16,556 nt of DNA. Source: Clostridia bacterium. GTDB lineage: Bacteria; Bacillota_A; Clostridia; Christensenellales; UBA1242. The position numbers and the translations under genes were made by a program. The stretch is from NCBI GenBank assembly GCA_017454425.1, contig JAFTCZ010000064.1, forward strand, positions 1 to 16,556, given 5' to 3'. Under the pieces are notes generated by a model. The model made no database searches and was not told the DNA's origin. It was given only the letters and a program-made list of their open reading frames with translations. Every line of letters starts with the position of its first letter. The stretch's first letter is position 1. Positions 7,193 through 13,449 of the stretch are shown in pieces.

Positions 7193-7216
7193 ATGGCTGG
7201 TAACGATGAGAGTTAA
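7193..7216 (+). CDS. Seven-codon ORF (MAGNDES) with strong translation signals
   Basis: ATG is preceded by TCGGAGGT (7181-7188) with five bases after GGAGG. The ORF ends at TAA after seven codons. It lies just downstream of a consensus promoter. It may be a mini-gene, a remnant of a lost gene, or a chance start. The peptide has no Thr codons, so Thr attenuation is not supported. Coding status is uncertain. Confidence 0.25.
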   Translation: MAGNDES

Positions 7217-7297
7217 TGTTTAATTTACAAATATTTTAGCAAGCCATACTTTGTCAATTTTGGTACGGCATTTTTTGTGACCACAAAATTAAAATAT

Positions 7298-7373
7298 GCT
7301 GATGTGGCTCAGTCGGTAGAGCACCACCTTGGTAAGGTGGGGGTCACGGGTCCGAATCCCGTCATCAGCTCCA
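7298..7373 (+). tRNA. tRNA-Thr (anticodon GGT)
   Basis: This is a 76-nt cloverleaf with encoded CCA. The acceptor stem GCTGATG pairs with CATCAGC, followed by discriminator T and CCA. The D arm contains GCTC-AGTCGGT-GAGC. The anticodon stem CCACC/GGTGG encloses loop TTGGTAA, giving GGT (7331-7333), which reads ACC/ACU. The T arm is ACGGG-TCCGAAT-CCCGT. It is probably transcribed from the promoter at 7137-7165, since no other -10 is evident just upstream, and it ends at the terminator that follows. Confidence 0.97.
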
Positions 7374-7376
7374 GTT

Positions 7377-7403
7377 AAACAGTGCTTGCGCACTGTTTTT
7401 TTG
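7377..7403 (+). terminator. Rho-independent terminator after tRNA-Thr
   Basis: AAACAGTGC, loop TTGC, GCACTGTTT, then a T run. It starts four bases after the CCA end of the tRNA. Confidence 0.85.
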
Positions 7404-7612
7404 TCGCCTTTGCGACAAACGGGTGCTTTGCACCCAACTGTAGCTGGTTGCTATCGCAATCAGCAATTTTTGTCTTCTTACTCATGCGGGCTTGAAGGTA
7501 ACTGCACCCAACTGTAGCTGGTTGCTATCGCAATCAGCAATTTTGGTCGTCTTTTTTGTGCGTGCCTGAATTTATTTGCATCCAACCGGGGCTGGTTGTA
7601 TTTTTGTTTTGT
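7401..7612 (+). repeat. Hairpin cluster with 74-nt tandem repeat (2 copies plus a degenerate third)
   Basis: This fills most of the 336-nt gap between the tRNA and argS; I see no gene in it. Hairpins TTGTCGC/GCGACAA (7401-7418) and GGGTGC/GCACCC (7421-7435) come first. Repeat units begin with TGCACCC at 7429 and 7503 and TGCATCC at 7577, a spacing of exactly 74 nt each time. The first 42 nt of units 1 and 2 are identical; the rest has diverged. Unit 3 has lost about 12 nt. Each of units 1 and 2 holds TTGC-TATC-GCAA. All three hold a CAAC...GGTTG arm, with a T-G wobble in units 1 and 2 becoming C-G in unit 3. No T-box motif is present. Confidence 0.75.
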
Positions 7613-7664
7613 GATAAAAGGGTTTGTTTATATTGACAAACATGATGAAAAATTGTAAATTATG

Positions 7665-7673
7665 TGATATACT
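7665..7673 (+). promoter_or_regulatory. Putative extended -10 promoter for argS
   Basis: TGATATACT, with TATACT at 7668-7673, gives a start about 30 nt before argS. A TTGACA at 7633-7638 is too far (29 nt) for this -10; at 17 nt it would pair with TAAATT (7656-7661). Either is possible. Confidence 0.45.
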
Positions 7674-7709
7674 TTTTATTAAAAGTAGATTTATCTCGGG
7701 GAGAGAGTT

Positions 7710-9392
7710 ATGAACTTCAAACAATTAATGGCGCAAAATATAAAATTAAATGGGGTTGAAACCGATTTTGCAGAATTAATAACCGAAACAACAAACAAAG
7801 CAATGGGAGATTATCAACTTGCTAGTTTTAGTTTGGCAAAAATATTAAAAAAATCGCCAATAGATATTGCAAAAGATATTCAAGCAAATTACCCAAAAAC
7901 CGAGTTTATCGACAAAGTTGAGGCGGTTAATGGTTATGTAAATTTCTTTTTGAACAAAGAATTTTGTGCAAAACAAATACTTGCTGAGATTGACAAAGAT
8001 GAGTGTTTTGCAAAGCCAAAAGAAAATAGCAAAAAAACCGCGTGCCTCGAATTTAGTTCGGTTAACCTTGCAAAATATATGCACATAGGGCATCTATCTA
8101 CCACAATGATTGGCGAGAGTTTGTCACGCATTTATGAAGAACTTGGGTATAATGTAGTTCGCATTAATTATGTTGGTGATTATGGCACACCATTTGGCAA
8201 GATGACATATGCACACACTCATTGGGGCAGTGACGCCGAGTTGAATAAGCGCGGCATAGATTATTTGCAAGATTTGTACATCGAGTTTTGCAAGCGTGCC
8301 GAAACCCAGCCCGAGTTAGAAGATTATGCGCGAGAATATTTCAAAAAAATTAGCGACAAAGATGATGTTGTTTATCCATTATTCTTAAAATTTATTGAAG
8401 TATCCAAAATTGAAGTCAACCGAATTTTGACGCTGCTTGATGTTCATTTTGATTCTTGGAAAGGCGAAAGTGCATACAGTGAAGAAATGAACAATGTCAT
8501 GGCAATGCTTGAGGCAAAAAATTTGTTAATTGACAGTCGTGGGGCAAAAATTGTTGACCTCGAACCTTACAATCTTGGCACTTGCTTAATTCAAAAATCT
8601 GATGGCACAAGTTTGTACGCAACCCGTGATATTTCTGCCGCTATTGATAGATACAATACCTATCATTTTGATGAGATGATTTATGTTACGGCTGTTCAAC
8701 AAAAATTGCACTTTGCACAATTTTTTAAGGTGCTTGAGCTTTTAGGATATGACTTTAGCAAAAACCTAAAGCATGTTTATTATGGAATGTTTTCTTTGCC
8801 AACAGGCAAGATTGCGTCACGAAAGGGCAAACAGGCAATACTTGTAGATCTTATGGACAATGCCTACAACAAAGTTATGCAAGTTATTAAGGACCGCAAT
8901 TTTGATGATGATAAGAAAAAAGAAATTGCACAAAAAATTTCACTTAGTGCATTAAAGTTTACACCACTTAAAAACGAAAGAATAAAAGACACTGTTTTTG
9001 ATATTGACACAGCCTTCAATTTTGACGGCGACACATCTGCATATTTGCAATACACTTATGCCCGCATTTGCAGTGTTTTGCGCAAGGCAAACATAATTCC
9101 AAATGATGTCGATTTTTCAAAACTTCAATCTGACAGTATCGCGCAACTTGTTTTGTTGTTAAATAGATATAACACAACTTTGCAAAAAGCAAAAGAACAG
9201 CTCGAGCCAAGCATTTTGTGCAAATATACACTTGATGTGTGCAAATTATTTAACAAATTTTACAATCAAGAGCGTGTACTTACTGATGACAAAAACGAAA
9301 CAAATGCAAAAATTTATTTGCTAACTAACATCAAAAAAGTGCTGCAACACTTGTTTCATTTAATTTGTATAGATACGATAGAAGAGATGTAA
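7710..9392 (+). CDS. argS: Arginyl-tRNA synthetase (class I)
   Basis: This 560-residue enzyme charges tRNA-Arg with arginine using ATP. The N-terminal additional domain is about 1-85 and contains GYVNFFL (75-81), typical of ArgRS. The catalytic Rossmann domain starts with FSSVNLAKYMHIGHLSTTMIG (115-135), which includes HIGH (125-128), and continues with INYVGDYGTPFGK (152-164). The KMSKS-like loop reads KIASRKG (367-373), where most ArgRS have KMSTRKG. The DALR-type anticodon-binding domain occupies about 440-560 and starts at YLQYTYARICSVLRKA (446-461). The start is an ATG after GGGGAGAG. Length is normal for the family. The HIGH context (HLSTT rather than HLRST) and the KIAS loop are somewhat divergent, but catalytic features are kept. 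It is a single-gene unit ending at a bidirectional terminator. Confidence 0.95.
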   Translation: MNFKQLMAQNIKLNGVETDFAELITETTNKAMGDYQLASFSLAKILKKSPIDIAKDIQANYPKTEFIDKVEAVNGYVNFFLNKEFCAKQILAEIDKDECFAKPKENSKKTACLEFSSVNLAKYMHIGHLSTTMIGESLSRIYEELGYNVVRINYVGDYGTPFGKMTYAHTHWGSDAELNKRGIDYLQDLYIEFCKRAETQPELEDYAREYFKKISDKDDVVYPLFLKFIEVSKIEVNRILTLLDVHFDSWKGESAYSEEMNNVMAMLEAKNLLIDSRGAKIVDLEPYNLGTCLIQKSDGTSLYATRDISAAIDRYNTYHFDEMIYVTAVQQKLHFAQFFKVLELLGYDFSKNLKHVYYGMFSLPTGKIASRKGKQAILVDLMDNAYNKVMQVIKDRNFDDDKKKEIAQKISLSALKFTPLKNERIKDTVFDIDTAFNFDGDTSAYLQYTYARICSVLRKANIIPNDVDFSKLQSDSIAQLVLLLNRYNTTLQKAKEQLEPSILCKYTLDVCKLFNKFYNQERVLTDDKNETNAKIYLLTNIKKVLQHLFHLICIDTIEEM

Positions 9393-9395
9393 AAA

Positions 9396-9425
9396 CCACC
9401 GCAAAATCAGCGGTGCTTTTTTATA
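9396..9425. terminator. Bidirectional terminator between argS and the RmlA-type gene
   Basis: CACCGC (9397-9402), loop, GCGGTG (9410-9415). On the plus strand a C and a T run follow; on the minus strand GTTTTTAC follows. It serves both convergent genes. Confidence 0.8.
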
Positions 9426-9433
9426 TCAAAAAA

Positions 9434-10378
9434 TTATAATTGAATAGATAATTCTTTTTTGTTTCTATTTTCTGTTCTTTCAAAAATTGCATTTTTAATA
9501 TTGTTGTACAATTCTTTTTGTGCAAATTCTTGTATATATTGCCCATAAGGAGATTTTATTTGCCTATTCGCAAGATAAAGCAATTGTTGGGCATCAATAA
9601 AACCTTGCTTGTATGCTTCAATGCCCGGGCAAGAAATTATTGAATGCGTGGTAGATTGCATTAATTGAATATAATTGCTAGTTTTTAACAATGTGTCAAA
9701 GTTTCCAACATCCATCCAAACCGAATCACTATCCATTATATTAAGCTTACATTCGCCACGCTTGATATATTCGTTTATTACATCTGTTATTTCTAGTTCA
9801 CCACGGGCAGAGGGGGTGATGTTTGGTGCAATATCTACAACCGAGTTGTCAAAAAAGTAAAGACCAACAACAGCCAAGTCCGATTTTGGTTGAGACGGCT
9901 TTTCTTCGATGGCAATAACATTTTTGTCGTCATCAAATACGGCTACGCCAAATCTTTGAGGGTCGGCCACATGATAGCCATAAATTTCGGCACCTTTTGA
10001 TAAGCAGGCACTATTTTGTGTGCCAACTTCATGATGAAAAATATTGTCGCCCAAAATTAGGCATACATTGTCATCGCCAATAAAGTCTTTTCCAATAATA
10101 AACGCATCTACTATTCCGCGCTGTTCATACTGAATTTGATATTGAATGTTTATGCCCAATCTTTTGCCGCTGCCCAGCAAGTCCTTAAATTTTTGATTGT
10201 CTTTTTCGTTGGTGATAATTAATATATCTTTTATTCCCGCACGAATAAGAGTAGATAATGGATAATAAATCATGGGCTTGTCATAAACAGGCAAAAGTGG
10301 CTTGCTGGCACCAAAAGAAAGCGGAGCAAGCCTTGTTCCGTTACCTGCAACAAGAATAATACCCTTTGTTGTTGACAT
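9434..10378 (-). CDS. rfbA: RmlA-type glucose-1-phosphate thymidylyltransferase
   Basis: This 314-residue sugar-1-phosphate nucleotidyltransferase belongs to the RmlA/RfbA family, which makes dTDP-glucose from dTTP and glucose-1-phosphate for rhamnose and other deoxysugars. Visible motifs: AGNGTRL (11-17), SKPLLPVYDKPMIYYPLS (25-42), LGDNIF (109-114, D111 binding metal), EKP (159-161), VGLYFFD (171-177), RGELEITD (192-199) and WMDVGNFD (221-228). The C-terminal GIEAYKQGFIDAQQL and SPYGQYI also fit. Differences from classic RmlA: AGG at the nucleotide loop is AGN, SKQLLP is SKPLLP, and QPSPDGLAQAF is QYEQRGIVDAF. Base specificity is therefore less certain. It has about 20 extra C-terminal residues (ERTENRNKK...). 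There is no rfbB, rfbC or rfbD nearby. The start follows GGGAGGA. Confidence 0.85.
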   Translation of the reverse strand: MSTTKGIILVAGNGTRLAPLSFGASKPLLPVYDKPMIYYPLSTLIRAGIKDILIITNEKDNQKFKDLLGSGKRLGINIQYQIQYEQRGIVDAFIIGKDFIGDDNVCLILGDNIFHHEVGTQNSACLSKGAEIYGYHVADPQRFGVAVFDDDKNVIAIEEKPSQPKSDLAVVGLYFFDNSVVDIAPNITPSARGELEITDVINEYIKRGECKLNIMDSDSVWMDVGNFDTLLKTSNYIQLMQSTTHSIISCPGIEAYKQGFIDAQQLLYLANRQIKSPYGQYIQEFAQKELYNNIKNAIFERTENRNKKELSIQL

Positions 10379-10402
10379 ATCATGTCCTCCCTTTGTGGTT
10401 AA

Positions 10403-10431
10403 ATTATATTAGCAAGGCCAAATTTTGGCAA
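10403..10431 (-). promoter_or_regulatory. Promoter with overlapping palindrome for the RmlA-type gene
   Basis: On the minus strand TTGCCA (10431-10426), 17-nt spacer, TATAAT (10408-10403). A perfect inverted repeat GCCAAA-N-TTTGGC (10417-10429) overlaps the -35 and spacer and could be a repressor operator. Confidence 0.65.
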
Positions 10432-10502
10432 GAGAGTTGAAGCGCAAGCTGTATAATATTAAATTCACAAATTTTAGAGCCAATTCTACTGCTGTGAGAG
10501 AG

Positions 10503-10530
10503 AAAAAACACCACTCTAGTATGAGTGGTA
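10503..10530 (-). terminator. Rho-independent terminator, minus strand
   Basis: Minus-strand stem ACCACTC / GAGTGGT with a 6-nt loop, followed by GTTTTTTCT. It lies about 100 nt past the XRE gene stop and upstream of the RmlA promoter. Confidence 0.7.
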
Positions 10531-10616
10531 AATGTATTTTTAATAATTTTTATGCAGTTTTTAACAACAAAATGGCTTTATTTTATTATATTTATTCATT
10601 ATTATGCATAAACATA

Positions 10617-10651
10617 AACAAAACAGCGAATTATTTTTCGCTGATTTTGTT
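10617..10651 (-). terminator. Hairpin spanning the stop codon of the XRE gene
   Basis: Minus strand: AACAAAA, a one-base bulge, CAGCGAA, 6-nt loop holding the TAA stop, TTCGCTG, TTTTGTT. It is a long stem but is followed by an interrupted T tract. It may be a weak terminator or protect the mRNA 3' end. Confidence 0.4.
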
Positions 10652-11254
10652 ATCTAAAGTTTTCTTTTGCCAGCCCAATTTGTTGCAGTGTGGGCATCTT
10701 ATATATCTTGTGCGGCCAAAATGCATAGAAAAAAGCACTTGTTTGTAGGTTGGAATATGCCTGTGTTTGCAATGTGGGCATACATAAAACCCAACATCTT
10801 TTTCAATAACCAAACAAAAGTGAATTGCAACACAAAATTGAATAAGCCCAAAGACAATCAATGCAATGCGCACGGCTAATGATAAATTAACATAACTTGC
10901 AATGCAAACTAAAATTAAAAATGATATACTGCAAAAATAACCAAGCACCCATTCGAGTGTAAACAAAAACTTGCTTTTTTGATAGTTGTCATTTTGCAGT
11001 GCAATAATATTTTGCTCGGCGTGAGTTTTGTATTCGCTTTCATTAAGTTTTTGCCCAGATAATAATTCGTTTGCGCTAATATCAAGAATTTTGCATAATG
11101 GCAAAACAAGTGAGGTGTCCGGAAAGCCGTTTCCACATTCCCATTTTGAAATTGTTTTTTCGCTAACTTCCAACTTTGTGGCAAGTTGTGTTTGTGTTAA
11201 ATTTTTTTCTTTTCGTTGTTCTTTGATAAACTGACCAATCTTAATTAAATCCAT
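10631..11254 (-). CDS. XRE-family regulator with two membrane helices and a C-terminal zinc ribbon
   Basis: The protein has 207 residues when started at the ATG at 11254, which has a GGGGGGA site eight bases upstream; an upstream in-frame start at 11281 lacks one. Residues about 4-66 are a Cro/C1-type helix-turn-helix (IGQFIKEQRKEKNLTQTQLATKLEVSEKTISKWE..., with the recognition region near 30-40). Residues about 97-121 and 125-150 are two membrane helices. The C-terminus has CPHC (159-162) and CPHC (187-190), a four-Cys zinc ribbon with a 24-residue His/Arg-rich middle. This domain set recurs in Clostridia, but ligand and targets are generally unknown. A membrane-bound, signal-responsive repressor is plausible. 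It is divergent from the lipoprotein gene at 11481 and shares a 226-nt region with it. Confidence 0.85.
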   Translation of the reverse strand: MDLIKIGQFIKEQRKEKNLTQTQLATKLEVSEKTISKWECGNGFPDTSLVLPLCKILDISANELLSGQKLNESEYKTHAEQNIIALQNDNYQKSKFLFTLEWVLGYFCSISFLILVCIASYVNLSLAVRIALIVFGLIQFCVAIHFCLVIEKDVGFYVCPHCKHRHIPTYKQVLFSMHFGRTRYIRCPHCNKLGWQKKTLDNKISEK

Positions 11255-11279
11255 AATAAAAGTCCCCCCATATATTTGC

Positions 11280-11288
11280 ATTATAGCA
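11280..11288 (-). promoter_or_regulatory. Extended -10 promoter for the XRE gene
   Basis: Minus strand TGCTATAAT (11288-11280), 25 nt before the start codon, with no good -35. A TAAAAATTTTTA palindrome (11289-11300) abuts it and could bind the regulator itself, although such A/T palindromes arise easily by chance. A small hairpin (CCACG/CGTAGG type, near 11308-11324) lies further upstream. Confidence 0.5.
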
Positions 11289-11408
11289 TAAAAATTTTTA
11301 ATTTACTCCCACGAAGCGTAGGAATAACCATTTTTTTGTCTATTGTAAGTAGAAAAGTGAACATTTTTGCAATCTTGAATGTACAAAAAAGTCCAAAAAG
11401 ATTGTCTT

Positions 11409-11417
11409 TGTTATAAA
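11409..11417 (+). promoter_or_regulatory. Possible extended -10 for the Ig-like lipoprotein gene
   Basis: TG-T-TATAAA at 11409-11417, about 65 nt before the start; no convincing -35. Confidence 0.3.
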
Positions 11418-11480
11418 ATACTTGAAATTATGCCAAAGTTGTGATAAATTGATACAAACAAACACAAAAGAGAATAGCCT

Positions 11481-13286
11481 ATGAAGTTTTATAAAATTAT
11501 GTTAAGTTTGTTATTGTTTGTGTGTGCAATTTTCCCATTGTATGCTTGTGATGAACCAGTAGAACTAAATGAAGAAACACAGCAAAAAACAAGTATTCAT
11601 TTTGAGGACGACAGCGATATTTTGCTTACTTATGGCAAAGAGGGCGAGGATTGTGCAAATTTTGTTGTAAAAGACGGAATGGGCGGCTATTTATTCTCTT
11701 ATGACCACGATATAATAAAGATAAGCAAAAACAAAATTTTTGCCGTAGGACTTGGCACAACCACACTTGTGGTTTATGACAATAATGCACGAGATAGCAT
11801 AAATATTACCGTACAAGCATTGCCTTTTTGTGGTGATGATGTCTTTTTGCAAGATATTTATGTTTTTGATATAAATGGTGATGCCAAGCGAGTTTTGGTA
11901 AACAATTTGAACAGTGATTATGGTTATGACATTTTGTACAGCACGCAAAGTGATATTTTTGATGTAGATAATAGCGGAATGATTACACCAAAAAAGTGTG
12001 GCACCGGCATACTTAATGTTAAACTTGTAAATGGCTTAATTAATGGAGTGTTGCAATATACAACACTAACAACTGTTGTTAATGTTGTAAATACACCAAC
12101 ATTGGATATTTCGTTAACCGACAGCCACAATAATTTGCTTGATTGTGTCAACAACCAATATGTGTTGCATGCAATGCCGGCCGGCAGTCAATACAATGTT
12201 TTGGTTGAATATTATGACGACATAAGTTCGGCATATTGTACAACTAATTTAAGTTTTATCAGTTTGGGAGATAAAACAATTGTTAATCACCAAATAATAC
12301 AACCAATTGTGGTTAATCAAAAAACCAATTTTGATGTGCAATATGCAATAAATTATTCGGTTTATAATTGTGACACAATTATTTATTCACAAACAATAAA
12401 TGTTGCAGTTTTTGAATATATACTAGATTTTGATATAGTACTAACCAATACCATAAACCAAAACACACTTACATACACGAACAACACCTTTAATCTGTAT
12501 CTATTAAAAGATAATTTAACCGCAAAAGTAGATGCTGCACGAGATGGTATTTATCAAGATATTAATATTGCCATAAACACGGGGGCGGATACCGACGGGT
12601 TGTACACAACAGAGATTACTGATAATAACAATTTTGTTAGTGGTAGCAATAATCAATATTTTGTTCGTCCAACACAAGTTGGGAATATGACTTTTGTGTT
12701 TACAGCAATAAATGGTGGTTATCAAAAGACATTTAACATAGTTGTAAACAATTTAAGCATAAATAGTGTAAGTTTTTGTGAAATCGAAGAAACCGTGAAT
12801 GTTGACGAAAATTTGGGTATTGCACCATCAATTAGCCCTGCATATGCGCCCGTTGTAATTCAATATGTTTTTGACAACAATTTTGTTAGTATTCAAAACG
12901 GGGTGCTGACCACTATTGCGGCAGGCAATACAGATGTTGTGGTAAGCGTAGGCTGTTTTTCAAAAACATATCACATTAGTATTATTGCACAAACACAAAT
13001 TGGTATTTATGCAACAACGCAAGGCATAGATGGTTTTGATGGACTTCGCATTAATTATCAAATAGGTGACGGAACAGATTTTGCCCCTTACAATCAAGAA
13101 GTGCAAGTCGTTATTTATGCGCAAGATAATAGTGTGTTGGTGGCAGATAATGTCAGCATAATTGTAATTATTCAAAACCATGCCATTGAAATTTATGTTG
13201 CACCAAGTGTTAATTATTTTAGGGCTGTTTTATACAGTACCGAATATGATATTTATTCTTCATTTTTTGTTTGGACCCGTGATTAG
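11481..13286 (+). CDS. Large secreted/lipoprotein candidate with Ig-like (Big2-type) domains
   Basis: The protein has 601 residues. The N-terminus (KFYK, then hydrophobic 7-20) is a signal peptide ending in PLYAC (19-23). C23 could be lipidated by the LspA pathway, although Tyr at -2 is not typical of the lipobox and Asp follows the Cys. The rest is beta-rich with no enzyme motif. At least three stretches look like bacterial Ig-like group 2 domains: about 36-112 (IIKISKNKIFAVGLGTTTLVVYD), about 117-204 (FDVDNSGMITPKKCGTGILNVKL) and about 427-503 (FVSIQNGVLTTIAAGNTDVVVSV). The segment 205-425 is Asn/Thr-rich. There is no LPXTG or other C-terminal anchor. The ribosome site (AAAAGAGAA) is modest. 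It probably acts as a surface adhesin or structural protein; the ligand is unknown. Confidence 0.7.
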   Translation: MKFYKIMLSLLLFVCAIFPLYACDEPVELNEETQQKTSIHFEDDSDILLTYGKEGEDCANFVVKDGMGGYLFSYDHDIIKISKNKIFAVGLGTTTLVVYDNNARDSINITVQALPFCGDDVFLQDIYVFDINGDAKRVLVNNLNSDYGYDILYSTQSDIFDVDNSGMITPKKCGTGILNVKLVNGLINGVLQYTTLTTVVNVVNTPTLDISLTDSHNNLLDCVNNQYVLHAMPAGSQYNVLVEYYDDISSAYCTTNLSFISLGDKTIVNHQIIQPIVVNQKTNFDVQYAINYSVYNCDTIIYSQTINVAVFEYILDFDIVLTNTINQNTLTYTNNTFNLYLLKDNLTAKVDAARDGIYQDINIAINTGADTDGLYTTEITDNNNFVSGSNNQYFVRPTQVGNMTFVFTAINGGYQKTFNIVVNNLSINSVSFCEIEETVNVDENLGIAPSISPAYAPVVIQYVFDNNFVSIQNGVLTTIAAGNTDVVVSVGCFSKTYHISIIAQTQIGIYATTQGIDGFDGLRINYQIGDGTDFAPYNQEVQVVIYAQDNSVLVADNVSIIVIIQNHAIEIYVAPSVNYFRAVLYSTEYDIYSSFFVWTRD

Positions 13287-13396
13287 TTTTTGGTGTTTTG
13301 TATTTTTAGATTTTCGCTTTTTGTTATTTTGTATGCAAAAACATTTTTTAGGTTATACTAAATAACAACAAAATTATATATTTTATATAAAATTAT

Positions 13397-13425
13397 TTGC
13401 AAAAAACTAAATAATTTGGTACAAT
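13397..13425 (+). promoter_or_regulatory. Promoter for the Lys/Glu-rich protein gene
   Basis: TTGCAA (13397-13402), 17-nt spacer, TACAAT (13420-13425) with a TG giving an extended -10. It is 24 nt upstream of the start codon. Confidence 0.65.
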
Positions 13426-13449
13426 TTTACATAATTTGGAGGGAATAAT

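Noticed and set aside
7298..7373. tRNA as a phage or island attachment site
   Set aside because: No integrase, and no repeated 3' end of the tRNA found in the window.
7329..7517. Plus-strand 62-residue ORF running out of the tRNA
   Set aside because: It reads through the anticodon and T arms of tRNA-Thr, the terminator and the repeats, a well-known type of false ORF.
7401..7612. CRISPR array
   Set aside because: Only two or three units, and the intervals between the conserved cores are themselves related diverged repeat, not unique spacers. No cas gene is nearby.
7374..7709. T-box riboswitch upstream of argS
   Set aside because: The gap length suggested it, but there is no GGTGGNACCGCG-like antiterminator motif; the structure is explained by the 74-nt repeats.
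10425..10748. Plus-strand 107-residue ORF
   Set aside because: TTG start without a ribosome site. It runs through a promoter and two hairpins and overlaps the XRE gene antisense.
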